Source: Baylisascaris procyonis
Lineage: Eukaryota > Nematoda > Chromadorea > Rhabditida > Ascarididae
DNA: 64,000 nucleotides
Direction of reading: 5' to 3'
Assembly (NCBI GenBank): GCA_037389465.1
Contig: JAZARR010000164.1
Location: 2,982,501 to 3,046,500 of the forward strand
Part shown: piece by piece, positions 1 to 14,273 of the stretch
Layout of the letters: each line of letters opens with the position of its first letter
How positions within the stretch are numbered: position 1 is the first letter of the stretch
Program-made: the position numbers and the translations under genes
Notes under the pieces: model-generated
The model's database searches: none
Told to the model about the DNA's origin: nothing
Seen by the model: only the letters and a program-made list of their open reading frames with translations

Positions 1-1737
1 AAAAGCTTCAACCAGTTTCAAAAGCGATTCCATTACAATTTAGCCCTCCAGGTTGTTCAGCAATTTCCTATGGCTGACTATCAAACGCATTGATATGGCC
101 CACACAGTCTCAGCTTGATATTCTTTGTTGAACACAATGAGAGATTAACTGCCGCATGATTACACAAGCTGGCAGGAAATCAAATAGCGTACGTTTGGAA
201 ACTATAGGAAAGCATCTGATGCAGAGTAGGATCGTTTACAATTGTAGTATTTATAAGAACCTTGCTAGACCACATTTGTAACAGATAGTTCTCTGAGATC
301 AGGTAAAGCAAATGGAGTTTCATTGAAAGGGCAGCGAGCTGCACGGCTCGAAGGTCGTGCTTAATGGTGTTGACCTGACGTTGGATAAACAGAGATCGAA
401 TATCATTCTTCAGCTCTTTGATATGTCGCTATACTTAACGACATTGTCCTTGCTAGTTTTACCTCTAGTACACCTCTGGGGGAATTTGAATATTTGAATG
501 CCATCTTTTTTGCTTACATCTGGGGAGGAAACGGTACGAAACGATTTTCATCAGTAACCGTATTTCCGTCCTCATGTTTCAGGGTATGCACTGACCGTCG
601 TGTTCTCAGCTCGCCGCTTACATAACTTTCATCCTTTCAAGGCTTCACTTTCTTTCGCAAGTTCTTCTAATTTTTTTGCATTGCACATGCTAATTTTGCA
701 TTATCTCCTTAACGTCTCAAATCTTCTAAATTTAAATTCCTTTACTTTTTGCTGTCAGCCCATGTATGTAGGTCGGGAATGACAACGGTGTTCGTGGGGT
801 TCTTTTTACCCTCTCTCGTGAATTTCAGTAAATGCTAGTGTTAATGCTGTCATCGAAATACTTCTTCTAATCTCGTCATTGTACTAACCGAATCGTCTTT
901 AACCAACCACAGTTTCTGAGGTGTCAGTACTTCTGAGTGGATGGTTCTACTAAGGAATATTAGGTTCTTAGAAGCTGGGATTGGCAAAGCTTATATGCTC
1001 GAGCCGGATAGGACTCGATATTTTATTAGTCGAGGAAAACAACACGAACAAAGACAAGTAGACATGACGTGAGATCGATCCACTGAACGCGATCCATATG
1101 AAGAGATAAAAATCCATCGTGAATACCAGAAAAGACACGGCATTTCGCGCACAGTTGATTCATACTTTTCTATCGCTTCCGCTGCAACGAAAGCAATAAG
1201 CGCAACTTACGGAAATCGAGGGATATTAACAGTAGGGCAATGAAACGATATGAAGCTTGTTTATGTATACTTTCGGCGATTGTTTAGCTTTTAAATTCAC
1301 CCTTGGCTTCTCCAATCACAGTGTTTCCTCTCACTTTAATTTCATATCTGAGAGCAATCTAATCGTGCAGCTTTTTAGTGAACATTTTGGTGAAATGAGC
1401 TAACAGTTTGGCGCATTCGTAGTTGCAAAAAGGTTATTGTATTGTGCTCAGCACTTGGTTATATGTGCACAGTCGCACATCGATCATCTCCCGTCCAGAT
1501 AAACTGCGCTTAACAGAGCCACTGCATCTGTTTTATATTCACCAAGCAGCAGCTTGTCTATTTTTACTCCTCAAATACAGCAAATGTTTGAATTTTTAGT
1601 TTTTTATGCTGCACGATTTCGAAATATTATAGAACGTGCCCATCGTGCTAACACTGGTGTTCTGCAAGTGCTTCAAACTTCTACTTCCTATAGTCGATAG
1701 AAGTGCTCTCTTCTGTCCCTCAGCATTTAGCTTTATA

Positions 1738-1760
1738 TTAAATGGACGATGTCCATTTAA
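1738..1760. repeat. Short perfect hairpin
   Basis: Ten-base arms (TTAAATGGAC and its exact reverse complement) flank a 3-base loop. It is isolated, with no gene or T-run context that would give it a function. It may be chance or a relic of a small inverted-repeat element. Confidence 0.5.
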
Positions 1761-4700
1761 CATAAATTTAACGTTTAACATTCAAATCTTTCATTGATCT
1801 TTGACGCCACTCGTCTCTCACTATTCTTCTTGCCCGTTTGTCACGTTTGCAATCTGTCGCGTACTTCCGGAAATAATACGTTTTGTTTTTTCTCGTTTTC
1901 TCTACTGATGTAGTCTATTTATGTTGCACATATCTTTGGTTGGGTGATAGCAGGGCAATGTTTGCGTTTGTCGGGACAGCCAGACTCGAGGATCGCAAGG
2001 TCGAGCAGGTTCTTTGAAGAGGGCAGCCTGGAAGGGCTTGGTGCGTTGCGGATCCATTTGCACTTTCTCTGTTCGTTGAGTCACTCGAATTACAAAGCCG
2101 CGTACTGATTCTACGAAAAAGAGATGGTTGCCAGAGGGTGACGAGACGGAGATTCTATGCTAGGATCGTCTCTTGTACCGCTTTCAAATTCTGGGGATTT
2201 TCCGGCTATATGCAATTGTTTGCCTCCGAAGGTGGAGGAACAAAATTAAGGAAATCAGAACTTGCAACTGCTGGCTCAATATTTGTAGGAAAGAGGTGAG
2301 GGGATGGGGTGGGTTCAGATTCGCTTCTTGAAAATGGAATTCATCTTGCTGTTTCATCAAGCTAACGTTGTTGAGAAACGAGCGCAAAAACGCGCCAGGG
2401 CAACCGTCACGATATGCGCCTTTGCGACAGCATTGTTCAGTTTCATAAAATGCCACAAAATGATGAAATTGGTGTAGCAGTGCTTTCGTATTTCAACCGA
2501 AACTACTAGTAGAACAAGTCGCTTATTCCCTTCTAAAATGCGATCTAACTCGCTGTAGAGCGAACACAAATTTGACGGTATTTTAATTGCCGACGAATTT
2601 TTATAGTTTGATGGATCAGCTTTAATTAAGGTGGGGCTGTGGGTGATCTTATTGTCGAGGTCACGTTTACCGACTTTCTTTGCTGCAACTTTACTTGTTT
2701 ACGATTGCACTGAACAGACAAACACACAGAACTGCATCTCGTTAGTATTTGACATAAACGCAAATTTGTAGAACCGCACTAAAAATATTGATTCTGGCAG
2801 TTAACAGGACATAGGACTTGAAAGTTGTTTGGAATTCTGGATGAATTTCTTTAGGAGAAGCATTCGCTCAAGTGGATTACGCAGAATTTAGCCTGAAAGG
2901 TCTCAAGTTCATGTGTATCAATGTTGTCCCATTGAATATTGCTTCTGTTGTTTTGTCTGTTTATACATTTGTTTCACTTATATTATTTGTTTGTTAGCCA
3001 TTTGTCTGTTCATATAGGCCTGCATAAGCGTATTATCACTTCTCGTCGGAAAGTCGATGGTGAAAGTTGGCATACCTTCGAATGTTCGAGTAGTTTGACA
3101 CGTCAAATATATGATTTTTAGCGTCTTTTAGCTTTTTTGATATTCTTTATCATTCCCCTTCAACTATCGTTGTCTGCTCGTGTCTCTTCTTAATAGCGTC
3201 TTTGTCTGCTCATATTGCTTCTTAATAGCCTTCCGGCTGATGTCGATATTCCTGATTCTTAGAATACCTTCTGGAGTTGTATATGTTGACTGAAGGTATG
3301 CTTGAGTATTTTTTACCCCTTTATGAAATGAGTCGAGATAGCACATAGCTGTTCCAAAAAGAATAGTGGATAATTTCCTACCATTTGCTGTTGTTGGCGA
3401 GAGGATATATTCAATTTCTTGTCGTGCTTTCCCCCACTTCCATTAGTTGCTGTCTGACATCATCCTCAGCAAAAAGGAGTGAGTTGGTTGCTTGAGGCAG
3501 CTGCACTCTTTCACAAACACTCCTCCTCTATGCTAATTGCATGGGTTTTTCTTGTATATGTGTGAAGCAGCTGTCACTAACCATGTTCTGCCAACAACAC
3601 TTCACTTCTCTTCGAATTATTGGAAGCATTCGTAACCGAACGCATTGTTCCAAGAAAATCTTCGGTTAATGTTCTCAACTTCCTGCGTGCATATATGCGG
3701 ATGACATTGTGGTGACTTTCCTGACTTCATTACTTCGCCTTTCAAGGATGTTAAGAAGATTTTGAACAGTAAATGCTTTCACAAATGTCAGATTTCATTT
3801 GGAGTAGCCTGGACCTCAGGGTAGAGTGAGTGAACACTTAGATCCTTATTTTGTTTGCTTGAAAAATTAGAAAAATGTGTATTATTAGGCGTTTAATTGT
3901 TGATTTTCAACTGAATTCTTGTGAACGGAGGGCATCAGTGATAGGTTGGCAATAAATCTTGCACAGTTTGAGGCGGTTTGTTGTGGTGATTTATGAAGGA
4001 GGAGGGGAGGAGTGGGGCGTATTTAAATACCCATCATCTCTAACTAACTTGCCTTGTGGGCGTCTTTCATATCATATTGACGAACTATTTTGATAAGTTG
4101 CAATCGTTTAATAGGGAAACTGATAAAGTTTATGCTGTTGTGCATGAAGACGGCTGTATTTTCCCTTTTGAAACGCTTATCGAGTCGGCACTTACGTTTA
4201 AGTATAGTAGGCTGCATAAAATTAAACGAATATAAAAATTTGTTTCGAAGTTAATCACTTTCTTCCATCCTTCTCCTCCCCTTTCCCAGCCTCTTGCAAT
4301 TTTAGACAAACCTGCGCACATTGATAAGTTCTCAAATTTTTGAGCACAAAAATTTTTACTCACCACTAATTTGGGATGCTCAGTGGAATTTCTTCAGCTG
4401 CATTATGCGCCATTCTGACCATGCTCAAACTTTCTTGATTCTTTCATCAGACTTTGTAATTTTTCACCGTTTCTGTCTTTATTTTGTGCAGTGTGAGGAA
4501 CCGCCAAAGTGGATAATCATATTTGATTTATTTGCGAGCATTGAGTCGCTGACAACAAGCTTATGGGAAATTTATGGTGGCCTATGAAGCAGAACATTCA
4601 AACGATCTGTTGCTTTAGGCACTGATAATACGTTGGGTGGCGTCATCTCGATATGAACACGTTTATTTTTGTCTCAAAAGAGTGAAGAGAGAATATCCGG

Positions 4701-7700
4701 CTCATTGACGACCTTATCCGTCCTTACCATCTCCCTTTCCGCTCCTTGCTCCTCCCCCTTCCTCCCTCCTCTCCACCTTACCTTTTTTCAGTGGAGGAAT
4801 GGTTACTCTAGCTCCAACTGGATTTCAAGGTGAGGTCCCTGCACTTCTGAAGAATTCAAAGGAGAAGAGGGAGTTAGGAAAGGAAACGAAAGTATATTAT
4901 TTTAAATGACGAAAAGTATTTTATCATGACGTTTCCATCGTTAGTCGTCAGCTGAGCTCGCACCTGACTTCTAATATTGAGCGGTGGGAAATGACCTGTA
5001 GTTCGTTTTATTCGAGCAGGTCTTTCGTTTCTCTTTTCTAATCCACAACTGAGAGGTTTCTTGCTCAAAAGAACCCTCGTTCTATTCACTGGGGATGTGT
5101 CGTTTTCGCAATTTCTCAGAAGTGGCCTTCATTTCCGGAGGAAATCAACTCAGTGGTGTTTTTGGTTAAGGAGGGGTTTGCTATTTCTGCGGGGTGTTGA
5201 GATGGGATTGATTTGCTTCTGTCTGTGTTTTCTAATTCGGACCTTTCCTTCAAGTGGAACTTCATGTTCCTTGAATGCGATAACTGGAAATATTACTAAG
5301 TGACTTGCTGTGAAATTTTGATGTTCATCTACTGCACAGGACACTCTTAGACAAGTTACTTACAATGTGCAAAACCATCCCGAGGGCGTCGTGTATGTAT
5401 GTGTCTGCTTGTGTCCGACCATGCTGACCAAACGATGGAATGGCGCTCTCTGCTTATTGTCATCCCGGCTACTCATCTTCCGTGATGGTGATCATTCAAC
5501 ACGAGTCCGTCCTTCCACTCTCTCCCTTCCCTACCTTCGGGGAATGTCTCACGATTAATTTTTGGTTAATACTGTAAGCTCACTATTGTTCAGATATTGC
5601 CACCACATTTTTGATAGAATGAACTTGGAAATTGTCGGACGTTTTGCGTTTGTTCCCTACATATTTGTTAGGCAAGTGAAATGAAATGCAAAAAGCACAT
5701 GTCTTGCGAGCTGCTGCGGCGGGCGCTCGCTCTTCTTCAACTTTATTCCTCTTGAACAGGTTTCATTCAGAAATTGCTGTTTCCAGTTTTTGCACTGGAT
5801 GAACCCAGTTACGCTTGTTCAGTGAAAAGCCGTATAGATTTTATAAGAAATACTCAGCGTTCATCAACTGTTGAAACAGTTTTGCTTACAGATTCGGCAT
5901 TCTTTTCACTAAGAAGAGAGGGGAGGGATGAGGAAATGAAAGCAGGCTGAGTAAAATATGTATGTTCGTGTATTCAAGAGGTGGGACGAATGAGCGATTA
6001 TGTTGCAAGAAAGTTTACATGGAACAAGGAGATGCACTTCGGTTCATATCGTTGATGATCGATTGTTTTGCTGCGACAACTACTTAAAGACGTGTGCACT
6101 GTCGCTGTTGCCTCAGCTGTTGTCTGCGATTGCCCATTCCTCTCTTCCGAGAAGGAATTCACTTTGTCGATTATTGTATGTCGATGTTTTTCATCTTCAC
6201 TTATCGCATCGATGAAGGGTCATCAAGCATGTGGTTCAATTTTTGGCAGATGAAGGGGATTGGTCATTGTGCTTAATGATTGCATTGGCATATGGAAACG
6301 ATTTCATGAGTTGAGTACTTTTTGGTGTAGAGGACACTTTGATTTAAGGCAGTGAATTGAGACGGATTGGAACATGGCCGGAATTTTGGTTCAGGAGAGC
6401 ATTGGAACAATAATATCTTCAGGTAGAGGCGTTAGTTATATTGTTGAGTAAGCTTCATTAATTCAGCTAACAACTGAACACAGACTTAATGGAAATGTTT
6501 TCGTCTTTAACGGCCAGTGATAGTTTCAGGGGCAACGTTTGTTTGAGATGTTGCCCATCGATGGTGAATCGTTAGGTTTTGGTATATTTGGGGTGATGCT
6601 TGCAAATGATTCCCTTTAGGAATGTTATTTTAGCAGTCTTTGAGTGTGGAATAACAGTCGGACTATGTGAACGGTGATGTATTGCAATGATGAATTCCTA
6701 TGAATCAATCGAATGACTTCGCAAAATCAATGTGAGAATTGTGAGCTTGCGAAGGGGATTGATCACAACTCTTAACAGCGATGATCGCTCGCTTTAGCCA
6801 TTCCGTTAAGCTGATTTGCAACGCTTTCTTCCTTCACGATGTCCTTTCGCTTCACATTTCTATAAATCCTTATTTATTCTCAATTGTTTTTCTTTTCTTT
6901 TTTTTTTTTTTTGATCTGTGGCCTTCCTCGTTTTGCTTTCTCTTCATCAAGACTTCTTGTATATTGTATATGCTTATATAATAGCACTGCCTTCAGCGCG
7001 GTAAAAGGCTTCAGTTGAAGTCACTTTATTCATACCAGCTGTCACTTCTTTCCATCCGCTGCCCTTCCTCTTCCCATCCTTCACAGCACTGATGTCATTC
7101 TCCGCCCATTTTTTTGAAATATAAGGGCGGATATAGTGAGACATACATATTTGTATTTGCAGAGGTGCATTTCAGAATGATCGAGGAGTTTGGTTGCTGG
7201 AAGTAACGCTGATGCTTATTTCGCTGTGTAATGCTAAATTGAAGGGGATGCTGGTTGTGGTACAGCATGAGGCATCATTTACGATCGAAACCCCTTTGTG
7301 GCAGCGTGGCTTGTTGATAGCCATATTTCGAGCAGCTGGCTGGGACCGGCTTCTGCTTTGTTCACCCTTCCACGCACGTGCACTTCCTCTCTATGTATGC
7401 TTTTTTGTTAGCGACCTGCGCTTAGCGCATTCTGCGGCGTTCACTTTGATTCGATGTTTTTATGCAGACGCTTTTGATAGTAATGTCGTGAATGCCTTCA
7501 TGAGCTCATTATTCTATGACTTTGGAATTTCTAGTTCACGAACTCAATCTTTGAAATATAGTGATTTCAATCCGGTCGAGTCCATATTTTATGCGAATAC
7601 AAGTACGTTGGCATTAAACGCCTTTGATGCCATCAAAATTCATTTCTTTGTTTATTTTTTCGTTTAGATAAGTTGCTTATTGAAGTGCGATATTTCCCGC

Positions 7701-8720
7701 GATACAAAGAGAAGGGGTCGTTCATGCTGGAAATGTTGTGGATCGAATTTGTAATTTTCGGTCATTCTCTGGACTCATTTCACTAGTTATAATTGTGCAT
7801 CATGCGGAAATGTGTGCTATTTTGCAAATTCGAAATGAATTGGAAGCATATCTAGGCAGCTGCTTCCTCGTCTTTCATTCCACCTCCATCTGTTTGCGAG
7901 AATTGCAAATGAAGTTTTCACGAAATAAGCTACAATGCAACGTTAAACAGATACTGGAAGGATAAGAAATCTCATAAGTTCTAGAGAGAAATTACCGCAG
8001 ACGTTTTTCATTTTCTGCGTCCAGATTCAGTAAATTGCAAATTTCGATCAAAGTTAGTGAGTCGTGGAATGTTTCGATAAAGAGGGTGGGAGGTGTGTTT
8101 GTGATCCGAAGCCAAGTTCAGCAGCGTTTTGACGTTATTTGAACGCTGCAACTGTTTTATATCTTTGCTGCTAGCGAAGCATACTGCTAGCGCGGCATAA
8201 AGCAATTGTTGACTGACCTCGAAACAGCAAAAGTTTATTATTAAAGTTTATGAGAATTCGCATTCATCTAGATTTTCAGCCTCCATTTGACAATTTATGT
8301 GAATGATGATAATTTCTGACGAATCGCATATTGCTGTCATCATCGAGCCATTGCTAACGACCCTATGTCACAGTCTTCCTCATTGCAGCCCCTTAATAAT
8401 GCAATGTAAACGACATGCATATCACTGCAATCACTGACCTATTATTGATCAACTCATCTCTTATATATGCACATCGTTTCATTTATTGACAGCTTACTGA
8501 ATGTTTTATGAACACTTTTTTGTGATTTATTCGACAGTTGGCATTATTTCTCAAAGTGCATGTACTTCATCCTTTATATCGACTCTCTTCTATAGAAAAA
8601 AGTGAGGTATGATTTTACAGTTTGGATTTTCAATAATGGATGATAAATGCCTTATTATATGATCGTTTGGCCACATCCATAACTTAGGAAGCAGGTAGAC
8701 GTGCAAGACATGCTAATTGC

Positions 8721-8762
8721 TTTTTTGCGTTTTTTTTTTTGTTTGCAAAAAAACAAAAAATA
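8721..8762. repeat. T-rich/A-rich inverted repeat
   Basis: A run of T with an internal GTTT is followed almost directly by its A-rich complement, giving a hairpin of roughly 12 to 14 pairs. It is followed by TATATAATA. Low-complexity origin is likely. Confidence 0.4.
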
Positions 8763-10578
8763 TATAATAGCAATGTTATGGCTGTGGTAGAACACGAGAC
8801 CTAGAAAGAACTCGAAATTTTTGACTGATATTTTCAGTTCTGCATGATGACCATTTCGTGAAACCGCTCAAAGAAACGCCGCAATTCTCAGTTGCACGTT
8901 TTCAAAGGCGATGTTTCCATTACGCTATTTTTGAAAAATCAGCAAATCCGTTCTTTTCGTCACGTGAATGGGGGAGAGGAAGGAGGAAGTGAGGAGTCCC
9001 TGGGGAGAATTTCCATACGATTCCCGGTTTTCACGAAAGACACTGTAATAAAATTCGTCAGATAAGCTTGATTTTTTGAACACTCTCTCCCTTTTTGGAT
9101 GTGGCGGCCAAAACCGAAATTTGCGATTTTTCCGAAATACCGGTTATAGAGTTGCGGATGCTTAATTGTTCCTTCTAACCCTCCCCTTTCCCCTCTTTCG
9201 CTGTTCCTTCCTTCTCATCTCTACGGTTCTTGACAACGATCTAAGATTTTTAGGGGGTGGGTAACCTAACATGCTGCATCGGTGTTGATGTTCTGCAGCC
9301 TGTAGGATGTGGCCTGAGAGTGAAGCATTGAGAGGACTTGCACTGCTGGCCATTGATATAAGGAGAAGTAAGTTTGATCTCATTTACTTGTTTGACGCTT
9401 CCGCAAATTCCTACTTGCAAGGCATACATTAATGCGGTCGTGTATGTGTGTTCACATCCTCCATACCGCATCTTTCAAGAGAGCGAACATTAAACTTAAT
9501 AACTATGGTGTTGATGCGATGATTCTCTCAGCTAGCTTTTACATTGACCTAACTGCTTGAATTGAAGCTATAGGCATTTAAATCTGCTTAAAAGTTTGTT
9601 TCCTTACTCCATTTATTTCGCCTGTTTCTTTTTCACCCATATGATTGCCTCGTCGGGTTAGTGGGACGCAAAGCGAGCACGCATCTGGTCAGCCTCTTCA
9701 GCAACTATCCTCGCTTGTTTGCGATCCAACCTTCCAGGCGAACCGATTGCATCAACATAGAAAAAATGATGCAGCAATGTATAGTAATGTGTTTTGTGAA
9801 AAAACTGAACGGTTTTACAAATCCGCAATCAAATGTGTTTTCATTATAGTTATGAAAAAATTTGTGTATACAATTTCATAGGATCCTTTAAGAGCTGATG
9901 ATAGACGATCGTTTGGGACAAAGATGGGTCTGAAAGGTGGATCACCTGAAGGTGAACGATGATGTCTGTAATTAGCAAATTTCATCTCCTAATCCCATCT
10001 GATCCCAGTTGGAACTGAACATTCGAATAAAGCAAAACGTGTATAGAAACAACAAGGTTCAACGTAATACTTGCGCTTCAGCGGAACTGTTGTTAATGTG
10101 GAGCTGTTGTGAACGCCTTCTGTGTAACTAATATAATCTAACCAGTATACATGACCCTCTAAGAGACAAGAAGGATAGCAAAAAAACATCCATCTTGGAA
10201 TGCAGATGTCTAAATAATGTTGGAGGGCAGCAAACCCAATAAATTGATGATGTCATATTTGCCTTTTCCCAGCATTAACACTCACTATTTTTCTGATTTC
10301 TTTCTCGAAGTGAGAAGGGTGCCATCATTCTGTTGTCGCTTAAAGGCTAATCCATGCTATCATTCCTAAGTAACAGATGTCCTTTAAGTGACATCGATGA
10401 CTTCCTTCATTAATGCTTTATTATAGAAAGGAACACGAATCGTAACAGTTTTCTTTGAGGTCACTTGGAGTATTCTTTCTAGTATCTCCGACTCCGATAT
10501 CAAAATTCTTTTTCAGATCTATCTTTTAGACTCCGATTTATACTTTATTTTTTGCATTCACATGAAGATGATGTTTAG

Positions 10579-10735
10579 GTGATAATATCGCGAAACTATC
10601 GTGGAGATATCGATATGGGCGTCATCGATAAGTTTATGCCTCTCCTCATGGAGAGAGAAGAGGAGGGACGGCAGAGTCCCATACTCGACCACCAGGATGC
10701 AACTTTCATCTACATAAAGCACTCGAACCTTTACC
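10579..10735 (+). CDS. unc-101: AP-1 mu exon 2 (longin-like domain)
   Basis: Follows acceptor ATGTTTAG and reads in frame from [13 protein letters not shown] to HSNLY. It ends after the first base of a Leu codon, before donor GTTAGC, and that codon is completed by exon 3. It encodes about residues 15-66. The preceding intron has phase 0. Confidence 0.93.
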
Positions 10736-13188
10736 GTTAGCCATTTCTCTTTAAGACAGGAATAGCGAATGAAGAACGTTTGATGTTGGATTAACAAAAC
10801 GAAATAGCTTAAAAGAGGTTGCGTCGTCGAGACAGCTGATTAAGGTTGTGATCGGGACTTAATAGTTGCTAAATTTCGATATTTTTAAAGACCTGAGCTT
10901 ATGCTTTCAAGTTTCTCAGCCCTCCTTCCATTCTTCGGTCGTGCTGCCGTATCGTTTTGGATTTGTTCAATTAATGAATGGGAGAGATTTCGTCTTCAGT
11001 CGTTTTATGCAGTGAATCGCCAGCATCCAGAACATCGATGCAACCTTTAATCCACATTTACAAACCATCCCTTAAGTAGCTTAATCGCTATTTCAAATGC
11101 TGTTGTCGTGTATATGTCATCGCAAGCATATAAGTTCCACTGTCTAATACGGCAGTAACATAAAATTTCGATTTATGGCTCATTTGAATTTTTGCTTCCA
11201 TCCTCTACTGAATTTTTTTATGTTGTAACTAAACGCACATCTTATATCTTTGTCAGAAACAGGGATTGACTCATTGTTGTCCGTTGTGGTTCTTGGGCAC
11301 TATTCCACGTCGACCTTCTCGATAATTCACCCTTTCCCACCGAATATATCACATTTCTTAACGTTGTGAGCGGAAATGTCGTTGAATGGTATATGATGTT
11401 AACGTTGGTTCATGAAGAGAAGAGTTCATCTCAAAAGAGGATTCGTCGTGTTTTCGGATTGCACTGACTTGTGTCGGCCACTTCCCTTCGGCGATACCTT
11501 AGCACCAGCAGCTTCTCCTTAATTGTATGCAAAATTAGGTTTCGCTCTCGACATTCAAGTTATTAGTAGTTCACCATTAAATTATTATCGCTTAGTATGA
11601 GCAGTCGGCTGCACCTTCATTCGATCAGCTCGCCCTCACATTGTTTATAATTGGGTAATTTGTTCGTTTCCATGCGTACCCACTGTTTTATTCGATTGCA
11701 GTTGTGTCGACCTCAAAGAAAAACGTGAATGTGGCATTAGTGTTATCGTTTCTCTATAAATGTGTGGAGGTGTTCGGTGAATACTTCAAAGATGTTGAAG
11801 AAGAATCGGTTCGCGACAATTTTGTTGTCATATACGAGCTCCTTGATGAAATGATGGACTTCGGTTATCCACAAACGACCGAAGGAAAGATTCTGCAAGA
11901 GTAAGTGACTGAAATCGAAATGCATAGTACTCTCGGAAACGAGTAGCAATAGATCTTGCTGCCATTGGAACTTCTTTTAATGATTTAACAGTTGCGATGC
12001 ACCTCCGTTGTTTTCAAATTACTTTCGTTTGCTGTGCAACGGAAGCCTTCTGGATCAGATGGCCATGGTTTTAACCAACAGAAGTGTTTAGTGGTAGGAG
12101 CTCGTAGGATGAAATATTTGACGGTGTTTTATTTGGATACGGTTATCTCTGGCGAGAACATAGATTGATCTTGCTGTTTTCATTAGGTAATCTTTGTGAC
12201 TAATTTAACACTTTCCTTTTCACAGGTTTATAACGCAGGAAGGTCATAAACTAGAAGTGGCACCACGTCCTCCAATGGCCGTTACGAATGCTGTGTCATG
12301 GAGATCGGAGGGCATAAAATATCGTAAGAATGAAGTCTTCTTAGATGTTATCGAATCGGTCAATATGCTGGTCAGTTGCTGCTCTCTTGCATCAAGTTTG
12401 TCCACTCAACGTTCAAGATACCTGCAATGTTTGTGATAGTGACGAAATGCAATTATGGATGATTTTTTTTAATAGTAAGATGTAAACCTATTTTATCGGC
12501 ATGTCGAGTATTGATGTAGAACACCGCAAGTAATTATGGCTTGAGGGAGGTAAAAGAAGATGCTTCCCACATCTGGGATCTTTCGACTTGGTTATTGTCT
12601 TCTTGAATATGGTATTGTATCCGCAAGCTACAGATTGTTGCCAAAACAGCATTAGAATTGGTGCATAAAACTGGCAGCTATAAGTTATGCAACGGAATTG
12701 CTTGCAGTTACGTTGCTTCTACTCTCATGAGGCCTTTAGTGATATGTCGCATTTCATTGTGTAAAAACCGTGTTTCTAGAAAGGAACGTCATTCACAATG
12801 CGATGTTTTAAAGAGATGAATCTACGCTTTCTAACTTGGAGAGATATGCAGATTATAGGATTTATCTCTAGGACTTTTGTTGATATTTTTCGTGAATTTC
12901 GTTGGTCGCTCCTTTGAGTTTGTTTGTGTAATAGCGCTGCTGTTGCTGATGCATTGTGCTTTTGCTTAGTGGAATCGATATATGGAGGTAATATTGCACG
13001 CTACAATTTTAAGGCAAACGCAAATGGGACGGTACTACAAAGCGAAATCGTTGGCTCTGTAAAGATGCGGGTTTACTTGACGGGAATGCCAGAGCTGAGA
13101 CTTGGATTGAACGACAAGGTTCTTTTTGAGAGCAGTGGGAGTAAGTATTTAAGCTACACTTTTCAATGAGCATTTGTGAAAACCTTTT

Positions 13189-13230
<42 letters not shown>

Positions 13231-14230
13231 ATTTTCTTCTGTCTATTTTAACGGTGTCTTTCATTCCTTAATTTCTCTCCTGTCATTTTTACATTACATT
13301 TTGCAACAACCCCCTGTAGTGACTTCTAGCGGATTAATCATCAAAAGTGGTATGGTAATGTATCAAGTGCACATAGAGGCATTTCATGAAGTTTCTACTT
13401 GAAGGAGGCAAAAACAAGTCTGTGGAACTGGAAGATGTGAAATTCCATCAGTGTGTGCGTCTGTCACGTTTTGAGAACGATCGTACTATAAGTTTCATTC
13501 CACCGGACGGTGAGTTCGAGTTGATGAACTACAGGCTGATGACAGTGGTCAAACCACTGATCTGGATTGAAGCGGTCGTCGAGAGGCACACTCATTCGAG
13601 GGTCGAATTCATGATCAAGGTTATAATGTCAGCCTTCATTTAGCATTTGGTGTCATATTTTTCGTTTCTTAAGAGCTAAATATTTTTCACTGTTTTTGTT
13701 AAGTGCTAGAGAAAACATAAACAAAAGCCAATTTATATTCATTCGAGGCACCGTTTATTTGCCATCTGGGGTGGTTAGATGTTGGCATAGATTCTTGGCA
13801 ATAGAAGTTGCTCCCAAATCTGAATAATACAGATGGGTTGATTTCTGGTGTTAATGTTAACGAGATGCTCGTCTGTAATGTAAATATTATTTGGTTCTTT
13901 CGATGGATGAAGGTGATATCTTCTGTTATATGAGTCCTTCTAGTTCACGACATCTTGATTAAGTTGAGCCATGGCTGCATTATTTTGAATACTTTGCAAT
14001 TTGCGGAAATTGTTTAGTATAAGAGTGAGTAATTGATGAAGAAGAGGCTTATTCATTTATAGGATCTGATGAAAACTTAACTTAGTTGGAACATACGTGG
14101 AACTCTTTTATGCGCATCGTTTCGATTCCTCCAGAATTTCTTTACCTATTAATCCAAACTTGTATGTTCGTTAGTTTTGCTAAACAATTTCAGTACAGTT
14201 TTCTCTCTCTCTCTCAATCTCTAAGTAGAG

Positions 14231-14273
<43 letters not shown>

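Larger units (their letters stand above)
1..10578. other. Long stretch without a supportable gene
   Basis: No reading frame here shows a recognisable family, splice-phase-consistent exon series or skewed composition. The longest open frame (7194-7667, 157 codons) is within what chance gives in six frames of 64 kb. Visible features are low-complexity tracts: pyrimidine or purine runs near 4730-4790, 8965-9000 and 9170-9220, T runs near 6897-6913, and two small hairpins listed separately. The first coding exon of the AP-1 mu gene, about 14 codons, may lie here, but I could not recognise it. Part of this stretch is therefore probably promoter, 5' UTR and first intron of that gene. Confidence 0.6.

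Noticed and set aside
4800..4833. Candidate first exon of AP-1 mu ending before GTGAGG
   Set aside because: The ATG frame reads MVTLAPTGFQ, not the expected S-A-hydrophobic-LDLKGK, so there is no support beyond the donor-like sequence.
7194..7667. Longest + strand open frame upstream of AP-1 mu (157 codons)
   Set aside because: No recognisable motif, no splice framework, and a frame of this length is expected about once by chance in six frames of 64 kb.
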